Assembly (NCBI GenBank): GCA_019428955.1
Contig: JAHYJF010000018.1
Coordinates: 1-24,191, forward strand
Length of the DNA: 24,191 bases
Source: Burkholderiaceae bacterium
Lineage (GTDB): Bacteria; Pseudomonadota; Gammaproteobacteria; Burkholderiales; Burkholderiaceae_E
Direction: 5' to 3'
The position numbers and the translations under genes are program-made. Each line of letters opens with the position of its first letter. The stretch's first letter is position 1. Below the pieces are notes generated by a model. The model was given only the letters and a program-made list of their open reading frames with translations. It did not search any database and had not been told where the DNA came from. Of this stretch, positions 8,962 to 16,387 are shown piece after piece.

Positions 8962-9789
8962 CTAGTCGAGGCTAAAGAACGCGCTGCGATCGCGATGGCC
9001 GGCGGTGGGCGCGCCCGGCACGGTCCAGGTGCGCTCGCTGAGCGCAACCGCACCGTCGTCGCGCACGCTGATCACGATCGATGAGCGGGTTCCATAGGGC
9101 AGGGGCGGGAATTCTGCGTCACCGGTGACAAAAGCCGGGGCCAGCAGGCGCTCGCGCGCCACTCCCACGCCGGTATCGGGCAGTTCGAGGTCGGCCGGCA
9201 GGCTCCGATCGGTCAGCGCCTCCATCAGGGTGCTGCTATCCGCAGCCTGTGTTGCATTGGCGCCGTCACGAGCCCTGCTCAAGGCGTCCCGCAGGCGCGT
9301 CGCCTTGGGCCAGGGCGCGTCGAGGCCGGCATTGGAGATCGCGTGGATTCCGGGGCTGATCGGCGCGGCCGCAACCTCCGGCCGGTTGCTGACCCACCAG
9401 GCGGTTGGCCGAGCACCGAATTCGAAAAGCAGCAGCGTGAAACCGGCGTAGCGCTGGGCGTGCGCGGCAACCCGCTGGGCATGCTGCTCGATGGTCTCGC
9501 TGGGATGGGCGGCGCGGACGAAATTGGCGACCAGTTCGCCGCGCGAAGACTGTTCTGCCTGGGCCGCCGCCGAACCCTGGCGGTAATTGGTCAGCGCCGC
9601 GATGCGCCCGTTGCGAGCCACCAGCAGCCAGCCGCCACCGGCCACCAGGTCGCGCCCACCGAAGACGCCGGGAGCGTCGGCCCACCAGTGGGCGGGGGCG
9701 GTAGCGCGGACGAACACCTCGTCGCGGTTGGCAGCCAGTACCAGCTGGAAGCGTCCCGCGGGAGCGAAATCAAAAGCGATCAGGCACAT
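8962..9789 (-). CDS. NRDE (TANGO2-type) family protein
   Basis: A 275-residue protein beginning MCLIAFDFAPAGRFQLVLAANRDE, the family signature: an N-terminal Cys2 in an Ntn-hydrolase-like fold and the NRDE tetrapeptide. Further conserved blocks are GGRDLVAGGGWL, GRIAALTNYR and ISNAGLDAPWPKA. Bacterial and eukaryotic relatives (human TANGO2, worm HRG-9) have been reported to take part in heme trafficking, although the biochemical role is debated. The start is ATG at 9789, overlapping the ygfZ stop by one base (TGATG), so the two are translationally coupled. A longer open frame extends upstream but lies inside ygfZ. Confidence 0.88.
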   Translation of the reverse strand: MCLIAFDFAPAGRFQLVLAANRDEVFVRATAPAHWWADAPGVFGGRDLVAGGGWLLVARNGRIAALTNYRQGSAAAQAEQSSRGELVANFVRAAHPSETIEQHAQRVAAHAQRYAGFTLLLFEFGARPTAWWVSNRPEVAAAPISPGIHAISNAGLDAPWPKATRLRDALSRARDGANATQAADSSTLMEALTDRSLPADLELPDTGVGVARERLLAPAFVTGDAEFPPLPYGTRSSIVISVRDDGAVALSERTWTVPGAPTAGHRDRSAFFSLD

Positions 9790-10874
9790 CAGCTTACTGT
9801 GTCGGGGGCCAGCAACAGTTCGACCGCAATCGCGTGCCCACCCACGCGCAACGGCGCGGCACCGGACTCGAGCGCCTGGCTGACGGCGCTGGTCTGAGCC
9901 TCGAAGAGCAGGTCGGCGCCACCACCGGGCCGTGGCGCCGCCATGATCACCGTCCCCACCGGCTCGGCCGCGCCGTCGGCCACGATGTCGGCCAGCGGCG
10001 CCGGTTCGTCGCCGGCCACCTGGCCGCGATACATCCGCCGCTTGGCAGTGCCGCGATAATGGGTCCGGGCGACTATCTCCTGGCCGGGATAGCAGCCCTT
10101 CTGGAAATTGACGCCACCGACCAGGTCGAGGTTGAGCGTCTGGGGCAGATAGCGGTTTGCGGTGGCAGCCACGATTCGCGGCGTCGCGGCCAGGATGTCG
10201 AGCCGGCGCCACTGCTCACTGGAAGCCGGCGCCAGCCCGGCCGCGAGGGCCTGCCAAACTTCAGCGGCGCGCTCAGCAGGCGCGCTCAGCAGCCACCGGG
10301 GACATTCGCTCGCCAGCGCCGCCGGCGCCAGCCCGATAATGGTAAGTTCCCCGGCGCTGGCAACCGCCAGCGGCGCCGGGGCAAGCAAGCCGAGGCCGGC
10401 AAGAGCCGCCGGCACCGTGGCGCCGGCGAGCCCGAAGATCACCGCGTAATTGGAGCGATCCTCGATCCTGGCCTTGGCACGCATGACGTACATCGACAGG
10501 CGCTTGCGCAGCGACGCACTGAGCGTGCGTGAGGTGCAAAGAACGATCTGGTCGGTGTCACGCCAGCCCAGCAGCAGGCCAAGCATCCGCCCCTGGGGCG
10601 TGCAGTAGCCGTACCAGCGGGCCTGGTCCACGCCCAGTTGCTCAACGTCATTGGTGAACTGCCCATGGAGAAAACTGGCGGCGTCGGCGCCCTTGGCCAC
10701 CAGCAGCCCCAGGTCGGGCAAAGGGGCAACCAGCCCGTCAGTGGCAGGTGCGGCAGCAACGGCGAACTGCGCCGCCGGACCATAGGCGTTGGAACTCGAC
10801 TGGGCGCCACAGGTCGCGCTCAGGGCAGCGGCAGCGGCCTCGTCCCAATCCGCAAGCAGTACATCAGTCTGCAT
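9789..10874 (-). CDS. ygfZ: YgfZ/GcvT-domain folate-binding protein (iron-sulfur cluster maintenance)
   Basis: A 361-residue cytosolic protein. The hallmark KGCYPGQE (259-266, Cys261) followed by IVARTHYRG identifies the YgfZ family, related to the GcvT aminomethyltransferase fold. YgfZ binds tetrahydrofolate and supports assembly or repair of certain iron-sulfur enzymes such as MiaB. The N-terminal half contains FLHGQFTNDVEQL, also typical. Start ATG at 10874 faces mltG divergently across 68 bases. Its stop overlaps the next gene by one base. Length is in the family's usual range for betaproteobacteria. Confidence 0.92.
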   Translation of the reverse strand: MQTDVLLADWDEAAAAALSATCGAQSSSNAYGPAAQFAVAAAPATDGLVAPLPDLGLLVAKGADAASFLHGQFTNDVEQLGVDQARWYGYCTPQGRMLGLLLGWRDTDQIVLCTSRTLSASLRKRLSMYVMRAKARIEDRSNYAVIFGLAGATVPAALAGLGLLAPAPLAVASAGELTIIGLAPAALASECPRWLLSAPAERAAEVWQALAAGLAPASSEQWRRLDILAATPRIVAATANRYLPQTLNLDLVGGVNFQKGCYPGQEIVARTHYRGTAKRRMYRGQVAGDEPAPLADIVADGAAEPVGTVIMAAPRPGGGADLLFEAQTSAVSQALESGAAPLRVGGHAIAVELLLAPDTVS

Positions 10875-10911
10875 CCTCGGCCCCGCAACGGTGAAATTGA
10901 TCGATGCCCTT

Positions 10912-10917
10912 ATTATA
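10912..10917 (-). promoter_or_regulatory. Candidate -10 element for the ygfZ operon
   Basis: On the minus strand this is a perfect TATAAT, 38 bases before the ygfZ start codon, inside the 68-base divergent region. No good -35 is found at 17 bases; TTCACT is 20 bases upstream. The same AT-rich block could serve mltG on the other strand (TATTAT, 10911-10916). Confidence 0.4.
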
Positions 10918-10942
10918 TGAACCGGTGACTGGCGGGGAGTGA

Positions 10943-11941
10943 ATGAGGATCAAGCAAGGCTATTTCTGGGTGTTGGCGGCAATCGCTGGAGCGCTGTGTG
11001 CCTTTGGCTACTGGACCTATGCTTTTGCGCCGCTCGAGCAGGCGCAGCCCGAGTTGCGGGTCACGATCGAACGCGGGTCGAGCCTGCGCGCGATCGCCGC
11101 CGGGTTCGCCGCCCAGGGCCTGACCGTCAATGAGTCGCTGTTCTGGGCTGCGGCCAGGGTGCGCGGTGATGCCGGGCGGCTCAAGGCCGGCACCTACCAG
11201 ATCAGGTCCCCGAGCACTCTGCGCGAGTTGCTCGATCGGATGGTGCGCGCCGATGTGCTCCTGGCCCAGTTGCGCTTCATCGAAGGCTGGACCTTCGCGC
11301 AGATGCGCGCCGCGATCGACCAGCAACCCGACTTGCGCCACGACACTGCCGGCATAACCGAGACCGAGTTGCTGGCCCTGATCGGGGCCGACGAGAAGCG
11401 CGCCGAGGGCCTGTTCCTGCCCGACACCTATCGCTTCGCCGCCGCAACCAGCGATCTCGAGATCTTCCGCCACGCCTACCGGGAACTGCGCCAGGAACTC
11501 GATGCCGCCTGGGGAGCACGAGCGGCCGGGCTGCCCTACACCGACGCGTACCAGGCATTGATCCTGGCGTCGATAGTTGAGAAGGAGACCGGGGTTGATG
11601 CCGAACGCCCCAAGGTGGCGGCGGTGTTCGTCAATCGGCTGCGGCGCGGCATGGCGCTGCAAAGTGACCCGACCACGATCTACGGCCTGGGACCCAAGTT
11701 CAATGGCAACCTGCGCAAGATCGATCTGCTCACCGACACACCCTATAACACCTATACTCGCAATGGCCTGACGCCAACCCCGATCGCCTTGCCGGGACGG
11801 GCGTCGATCCGGGCGGCGCTCAATCCCGCGCCGATCTCGGCCTTGTATTTTGTTTCCCGGGGCGACGGCACCAGCGAATTCTCGGACGATCTTGCGAGCC
11901 ACAACCGCGCCGTTGTCCGCTACCAGCTCAAGCGCCGCTGA
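10943..11941 (+). CDS. mltG: Endolytic murein transglycosylase MltG
   Basis: A 332-residue YceG-family protein. The first 25 or so residues form a single membrane anchor (YFWVLAAIAGALCAFGYW). A LysM-like stretch follows, then the catalytic YceG domain with LFLPDTYRF (157-165), the catalytic Glu in ASIVEKET (Glu213), VFVNRLRRGMALQSDPT and YNTYTRNGLTPTPIALPG. MltG cleaves nascent peptidoglycan strands in the inner membrane and limits glycan chain length. ATG 10943 follows GGCGGGGAG. It opens the mltG-tmk-holB-pilZ-tatD operon, with 24 bases to tmk. Confidence 0.95.
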   Translation: MRIKQGYFWVLAAIAGALCAFGYWTYAFAPLEQAQPELRVTIERGSSLRAIAAGFAAQGLTVNESLFWAAARVRGDAGRLKAGTYQIRSPSTLRELLDRMVRADVLLAQLRFIEGWTFAQMRAAIDQQPDLRHDTAGITETELLALIGADEKRAEGLFLPDTYRFAAATSDLEIFRHAYRELRQELDAAWGARAAGLPYTDAYQALILASIVEKETGVDAERPKVAAVFVNRLRRGMALQSDPTTIYGLGPKFNGNLRKIDLLTDTPYNTYTRNGLTPTPIALPGRASIRAALNPAPISALYFVSRGDGTSEFSDDLASHNRAVVRYQLKRR

Positions 11942-11965
11942 AGGCTCGACACCCAGACAGAGAAG

Positions 11966-12574
11966 ATGCGCGGACGATTCATAACTTTCGAAGGCATCGA
12001 CGGCGCCGGCAAGAGCACGCACCTCGATTGGTTCGGCGACCAGCTCAAGGCCCGTGGCATCCCGGTGGTCTGCAGCCGTGAACCAGGGGGCAGCGATCTG
12101 GCCGAGGAACTGCGCGAACTGCTGCTGCAGCGCCCGATGTCGCTCGAGACCGAGCTGCTATTGGTCTTCGCAGCTCGGCGCGACCACCTCGAGCGCACCA
12201 TCCGCCCGGCACTGGTGCGCGGCGAATGGGTGCTGTGCGACCGCTTCACCGACTCGACCTACGCCTACCAGGGGGGAGGGCGCGGGGCCCCAAGCGAGCA
12301 GATCGCCACCCTGGAGTCCTGGGTTCATCCGGGCTTGAAGCCCGATCGAACCTATCTCTTCCACGTCGACCCCGCGATCGCCGCGGCCCGGCGCACCCCG
12401 GCGCGGGCCGCCGACCGCTTTGAGTCCGAGGACGACGCCTTTTTCGGCCGGGTGGCCGACGCTTATGCCCGGCGCGTGGCCTCAGACCCGGAGCGATTCG
12501 TGGTTATCGACGGCACGATGAGCGTTATTGCAATTCGGAAATTACTTGAAAAAGACCTCGCAGATTATTGTTAA
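11966..12574 (+). CDS. tmk: Thymidylate kinase
   Basis: A 202-residue dTMP kinase, which makes dTDP from dTMP and ATP. It shows the P-loop GIDGAGKST (10-18), the Arg-containing SREPGGSDLAEELREL, the DRFTDSTYAYQGGGRG motif and the lid region RTPARAADRFESED. Start ATG 11966 follows AGACAGAGAAG. The last 20 codons are markedly AT-rich compared with the rest. The stop TAA (12572-12574) lies 2 bases before the holB ATG, so translation of the two is probably coupled. Confidence 0.95.
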   Translation: MRGRFITFEGIDGAGKSTHLDWFGDQLKARGIPVVCSREPGGSDLAEELRELLLQRPMSLETELLLVFAARRDHLERTIRPALVRGEWVLCDRFTDSTYAYQGGGRGAPSEQIATLESWVHPGLKPDRTYLFHVDPAIAAARRTPARAADRFESEDDAFFGRVADAYARRVASDPERFVVIDGTMSVIAIRKLLEKDLADYC

Positions 12575-12576
12575 AT

Positions 12577-13587
12577 ATGTATTTTTGGCATCAACCTGAT
12601 TTTGACAAACTGCGTGCGTCGCGCCAGGGACGGCATCACGCGCTGCTCCTCACCGGAGCTCCGGGAATCGGCAAATCGGCTTTCGCACGGGCCTGGGCCG
12701 GGGCGTTGCTGTGCGAGAGAATCGACGCCAATGGCCGGGCCTGTGGGCACTGTTCGGCGTGTACCTGGTTCGCGCAGGGCAACCACCCCGATTTCCGGAC
12801 CCTGATTCCGGAAGCCATCGACCCCTTTCACGAACCGACAGGGAAGGGTGCCAAGCCGGCGCGCGATATCCGCATCGACCAGGTGCGCGCACTTGCCGGG
12901 TTCGTCTCGGTCGGCGGGCATCGCGGCGGCTCCAAGGTAATCCTGGTTGATCCCGCCGATTCCCTCAATGCCGCTTCGGGCAACGCCTTGCTCAAGACCC
13001 TGGAGGAACCGTCGGGCGACACCCGGTTCCTGCTGGTCAGTTCGCGACCCGACTGGCTGCCGGCGACCATACGGTCGCGCTGTGCGGTGGTGGCCCTGAG
13101 GGCGCCGTCAACGCAGCAGGCGGTGGACTGGCTGGTCGAAGAGCACGGCCTGAGCAGGACCGAGGCCACGCGCTTGCTGGCCGCCGCTGGCGGTGCACCG
13201 TTGCGGGCGCGCGATCTCGCCGAGCCCGAACTGGGCGCCGCTCATCGTCTGGTGCTGGAGGCCATCGCCAAACTGCCGCAGGCTTCGCTCATCGCAACGG
13301 CGGAGCGGCTGGTCGGAGTCGAATCGGCCCAATGGGTGGCTATCTTGCAGACGTGGGTGGCCGAATTGGCGCGGGTTCGGTCCGGCGCCGCGCCGCGTTT
13401 TTACCCGGAGCAGGGCGCTCGGCTGGAGACTCTGGCCAGGCAGACCGATCTGGGCCGCATTTCCGAGCTCGAGACGAGGATTCGCCGCTTGACCCGCTAC
13501 GCCGAACATCCCCTCAATCCCAGGTTGCTATGCGAGAATGCGCTTGTCGATTATTGTTCACTGTTTGAAACCAGCGGGCCGCGTTAA
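12577..13587 (+). CDS. holB: DNA polymerase III subunit delta prime
   Basis: A 336-residue clamp-loader subunit. The N-terminus MYFWHQPDFDKL matches the MxYPWLxPDFEKL start of HolB, which fixes ATG 12577 rather than the TTG at 12568. Features: P-loop-like GAPGIGKS (27-34), a zinc-binding set of four Cys (46, 56, 59, 62), VILVDPADSLN, NALLKTLEEPSG and TIRSRC (SRC motif). It acts with HolA and DnaX to load the beta clamp. No clear Shine-Dalgarno sequence precedes it, consistent with coupling to tmk 2 bases upstream. A 77-base gap separates it from pilZ. Confidence 0.94.
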   Translation: MYFWHQPDFDKLRASRQGRHHALLLTGAPGIGKSAFARAWAGALLCERIDANGRACGHCSACTWFAQGNHPDFRTLIPEAIDPFHEPTGKGAKPARDIRIDQVRALAGFVSVGGHRGGSKVILVDPADSLNAASGNALLKTLEEPSGDTRFLLVSSRPDWLPATIRSRCAVVALRAPSTQQAVDWLVEEHGLSRTEATRLLAAAGGAPLRARDLAEPELGAAHRLVLEAIAKLPQASLIATAERLVGVESAQWVAILQTWVAELARVRSGAAPRFYPEQGARLETLARQTDLGRISELETRIRRLTRYAEHPLNPRLLCENALVDYCSLFETSGPR

Positions 13588-13664
13588 CTTCTAGGGGCAG
13601 CAGGACAACGGGATACGAGTCCGGCGCAGAGCGTGCAGTTCAAGTCTCACCCCAGCGGGAATCC

Positions 13665-14060
13665 ATGACCAAGAAGCCGATGGATACTGACAAAGGCAAT
13701 CAGGGCGCCCCAGAACCAAGCAGGGCGCGCCCGGGAGTGTTGCAGGTCTCCATCAAGGAGACCGCCGCTCTTTACGCCGCCTACATGCCGTTTGTCGATG
13801 GCGGCGGGCTGTTTGTTCCCACCACTCGCGCGGCCCACATGGGCGACCAGCTCTACCTGGTGATGACCTTGATGGACGAACCCGACAAGCTGCCGGTCAC
13901 CGGGACGGTAATCTGGATCACCCCGCCGGGAACCCCGGGCCGCCAGCAGGGCCTGGGCATCCAGTTCGCGCGCGACGCCGCCGGCGAAGCCGCCAGGACC
14001 CGCATCGAAACGCTGCTCGGTGGTGCCCTCAAGTCGAGCCGGCCGACCCACACGATCTGA
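13665..14060 (+). CDS. pilZ: Type IV pilus assembly protein PilZ
   Basis: A 131-residue PilZ-domain protein very like PilZ proper. Visible blocks are RPGVLQVSIKE, ALYAAYMPFVDGGGLFVPT, LMDEPDKLPVTGTVIWITPPG, QGLGIQFARD and the C-terminal GALKSSRPTHTI. As in PilZ proper it lacks the N-terminal RxxxR needed to bind c-di-GMP, so it should act through PilB/FimX-type partners in pilus assembly. Location between holB and tatD is the standard place for pilZ. ATG 13665 is used; ATG 13680 is an alternative. Confidence 0.92.
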   Translation: MTKKPMDTDKGNQGAPEPSRARPGVLQVSIKETAALYAAYMPFVDGGGLFVPTTRAAHMGDQLYLVMTLMDEPDKLPVTGTVIWITPPGTPGRQQGLGIQFARDAAGEAARTRIETLLGGALKSSRPTHTI

Positions 14061-14117
14061 ACCGGGCGTCGCCACCTGCCCAAAAGCTACAATGGTGCTC
14101 GTTCCAACGGGCCGGTC

Positions 14118-14885
14118 ATGTTCGTCGATTCCCACTGCCATATTGATTTCCCGGAGTTAGCTGCCCAGCTCGAAGCGCTCTTGGCGCGCATGGCGGCCAA
14201 CGACGTGGTCGCAGCGCTGTGCGTGGCGGTCAATCTCGAGGATTTTCCCCGCCTGCTCGCATTAGCCGAGAGTGACCCCCGGCTATTTGCCTCGGTCGGA
14301 GTCCATCCCGACTACCCCGATGTCGATGAGCCCGACGTTGCCACTCTGGTAGCCCGCGCGGCGCATCCCAAGGTCGTGGCCATCGGCGAAACCGGTCTCG
14401 ACTACTATCGCCTGACCGATGCTCCTCACTGGCAACGCGAGCGCTTCCGGGTACATATCCGGGCGGCGCGGGCCGCCAACAAGCCCTTGATTGTTCACAT
14501 GCGATCGGCTTCCGAAGATACTGTCCGCATCCTACGCGAGGAGGGCGCCGAGGCAGTCGGCGGGGTGATGCATTGCTTCACCGGGGACTGGGCGAGCGCC
14601 GAGGCAGCCATGGAACTGGGGTTCTGCATCTCGTTTTCGGGGATCGTGACCTTTCGCAGTGCCGCCGATTTACGCGAAGTCGCAGCTCGGATTCCGGATG
14701 AGTGGCTGCTGATCGAGACCGATTCTCCTTATCTGGCGCCGGAGCCGCACCGCGGCAAGCGCTGTGAGCCGGCATTTGTGCGCCACGTTGCCGAACGCCT
14801 CGCCCTGGTCAGGGGCACCAGCGTCGAGCGGATTGCAGAGATAACGACCAATAATTTCCAGCGTATATTCAACGTATTGGGATAA
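14118..14885 (+). CDS. TatD family metal-dependent DNase (YcfH-like)
   Basis: A 255-residue TIM-barrel hydrolase. It carries the metal-binding HCH (His6, His8 in DSHCH), the bridging Glu in AIGETGLDYYR, His in LIVHMRSA, His in GGVMHCFTG and Asp in LIETDSPYLAPEPHRGKR. All catalytic ligands are present. The family has 3'-5' exonuclease/DNase activity in DNA repair and oxidative stress. Position next to holB and pilZ corresponds to ycfH. A TACAAT sequence at 14088-14093 could be a -10, but no convincing -35 is seen. Its TAA ends just before the ankyrin gene's possible TTG starts. Confidence 0.93.
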   Translation: MFVDSHCHIDFPELAAQLEALLARMAANDVVAALCVAVNLEDFPRLLALAESDPRLFASVGVHPDYPDVDEPDVATLVARAAHPKVVAIGETGLDYYRLTDAPHWQRERFRVHIRAARAANKPLIVHMRSASEDTVRILREEGAEAVGGVMHCFTGDWASAEAAMELGFCISFSGIVTFRSAADLREVAARIPDEWLLIETDSPYLAPEPHRGKRCEPAFVRHVAERLALVRGTSVERIAEITTNNFQRIFNVLG

Positions 14886-14922
14886 CTTGTTGAAGTTATA
14901 CATAAGTTACGGGAAGGGCTCC

Positions 14923-15657
14923 TTGCGGTCGCTGACAGCCGTCTTGGCGATCCTTACGGCCCTCTTGACGGTAACGCTACCGGTCCACGCCGATCCGCGC
15001 ATCGAATTGCTTGAGGCGGTCAAGGCCGACGACGGCCCGACAGTGGCGCAGCTCCTGCGCCGCGGCGTCAGCCCCAATACCCGGGAGCGTGAGTATGGTC
15101 CGGCGCCGATGATGGCCGCGACACTGCACGCCTGGAGCGCCTTGAGGGCGCTGGCAATATCGCCGCGAGTCAACCTCAATGTCACCAATAAGCGCAACGA
15201 AACCCCGCTGATGCTGGCGGCGATCAGCGGCGAACTAGAGATCGTGCGCCTGTTGGTGGAGCACGGCGCCGAGGTGAACCGCAGCGGCTGGAGCGCCTTG
15301 CACTACGCCGCTACCGGCGGTCATGTGCCGGTGTTGCGCTACCTGATCGAGAAGAATGCCTATATTGACTCCGAGTCGCCCAATAAGACTACGCCATTGA
15401 TGATGGCCGCACGACACCAGCACATCGAAGCGATGCACCTTCTGGTCGATCTCGGAGCAGATCCCAGCGCGGTCAACGAGGCGGGCGTCGCCGCCGCCGA
15501 CTACATGCGCATGTCGGGACAGCCGGAGGAGGAACGGTGGTTGCGAGCTCGTGCCGATGAGTTCAGGCGCAAGTACGGCAGCGTCGAGCAGCCGGTGACC
15601 GCCGGTAGCCGAGCACCTGCGGCGCCGCAAGGTACGGATCCCGGACGAAGGAGGTAA
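14923..15657 (+). CDS. Exported ankyrin-repeat protein
   Basis: The frame has no ATG near its start, so a TTG start is required. TTG 14923 is preferred: GGGAAGGG precedes it and it gives a textbook signal peptide (MRSLTAVLAILTALLTVTLP then VHA|DPR). TTG 14887 or 14890, immediately after tatD, would add 12 or 11 residues. The mature protein (about 220 residues) holds about five ankyrin repeats, clearest in NETPLMLAAISGELEIVRLL, GWSALHYAATGGHVPVLRYL and TTPLMMAARHQHIEAMHLL, with a basic low-complexity tail. It is probably periplasmic and mediates protein contacts; the partner is unknown. It is the last gene of the mltG operon. Confidence 0.83.
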   Translation: MRSLTAVLAILTALLTVTLPVHADPRIELLEAVKADDGPTVAQLLRRGVSPNTREREYGPAPMMAATLHAWSALRALAISPRVNLNVTNKRNETPLMLAAISGELEIVRLLVEHGAEVNRSGWSALHYAATGGHVPVLRYLIEKNAYIDSESPNKTTPLMMAARHQHIEAMHLLVDLGADPSAVNEAGVAAADYMRMSGQPEEERWLRARADEFRRKYGSVEQPVTAGSRAPAAPQGTDPGRRR

Positions 15658-15963
15658 GAAGCCGCTGCTCCGCTCGGGTGGCTGGCGGGAGGTATCGCTT
15701 GCCGGAGGGGCTAACCCAGCCAGAAAGAACCGGCAGTTTGTTTCGGGCTCCTCTTAGCTTATTTTGATGTGCGTATAATGTATATTATGTCAACTACGTA
15801 ATCAACCAGGAAGTTGGCTACAGGGGGCAATTCCCTGATAATCGCCCTGCTTCCCGGCCATATCCGCCCTCTGGCGGCCCGCAACCGACCCCAGTCCGTC
15901 TTCATAACCTACATTAGCTTTTTCTGGTAGATGCCTGTTATTGCTTAGAGTATTTTCCAATCC
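15658..15963. other. 306-base non-coding region with hairpins and AT-rich promoter-like core
   Basis: No convincing gene is seen between the ankyrin gene and the minus-strand gene ending at 15964. The left part is GC-rich with competing stems. The middle (15760-15800) is AT-rich and contains a perfect TATAAT (15774-15779, +) and a perfect TTGACA (15788-15793, -), neither with a well-spaced partner, plus the inverted repeat ATAAT-N4-ATTAT (15775-15788). At 15809-15854 GGAAG...CAGGG can pair with contiguous CCCTGCTTCC, and CCGCC-CTCT-GGCGG (15864-15877) is a perfect small hairpin. It could hold a small RNA or only termination and promoter signals. Confidence 0.5.
15679..15743 (+). terminator. 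Candidate terminator of the mltG-ankyrin operon
   Basis: Two mutually exclusive stems lie just after the ankyrin stop: TGGCTGG (15679-15685) with CCAGCCA (15716-15722), and TGCCGG (15700-15705) with CCGGCA (15730-15735). The second is followed by GTTTGTTTC, a modest T-rich run. The loops are long, so efficiency is uncertain. Confidence 0.4.
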
Positions 15964-16329
15964 TTATGTTCTGCGGAGCGCTTCAACCGCGTCACCGACC
16001 GACTGACCCGGTGCGAGACCCGCCACCTTGGCCAGCTCGTTGACTGCCGAGAGCACTCCGCAGCGCCAGCCGTCCTCGGCTTCGCCGATCCGCCCCGAGG
16101 TGCAACTGTAGGCAGCGGCGATCATCCCTGCCCCTTCCAGCTGATCGAGCGCCACGATCCCGGCGCGCTCCTTGCCGATCCCGGCATCGTTGAAGAACAC
16201 CGCGTGGGGCCGGCACGCCAGCGTGAAGCCGACCACCGAGCGCCCGCCATGGGAGCCGGAGACGATCACGCCTCCGTCCATGGCCGAGGTGATAGTCGTA
16301 ATGGAGTCAAGCAGATGAAGCGCCCGCAT
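15964..16329 (-). CDS. Small protein of unknown function downstream of nitronate monooxygenase
   Basis: A 121-residue soluble protein. It has a glycine-rich, conserved-looking core: DSITTITSAMDGG, VIVSGSHGGRSVVGF (22-36), HAVFFNDAGIGKERAGIVALDQL (42-64) and SCTSGRIGEAEDG (75-87). I recognise the general pattern (SHGG, NDAGxGxExAGI, xRIGDxxD) from unnamed conserved proteins but know no function. The ATG at 16329 is preferred over the GTG at 16341 because GGGG is well spaced before it. It starts 58 bases after the end of the nitronate monooxygenase gene on the same strand, so co-transcription is likely. The SHGG turn is not a standard GxSxG elbow, so a hydrolase call would be speculation. Confidence 0.75.
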   Translation of the reverse strand: MRALHLLDSITTITSAMDGGVIVSGSHGGRSVVGFTLACRPHAVFFNDAGIGKERAGIVALDQLEGAGMIAAAYSCTSGRIGEAEDGWRCGVLSAVNELAKVAGLAPGQSVGDAVEALRRT

Positions 16330-16387
16330 GACCTGCCCCACCTCTTTAGGTTGATATTCGCTCCGCGCGTGGCGTCCGCGGTCGGTT

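Noticed and set aside
9790..10212. N-terminal extension of the NRDE gene upstream of 9789
   Set aside because: The extension lies inside ygfZ in another frame and is Arg/Gly/Pro-rich; the family invariably begins with MCxxxF, found at 9789.
13600..13664. tRNA-like T-loop sequence (GTTCAAGTC) before pilZ
   Set aside because: The flanking bases do not form the 5-bp T-stem and no acceptor, D or anticodon arms can be fitted.
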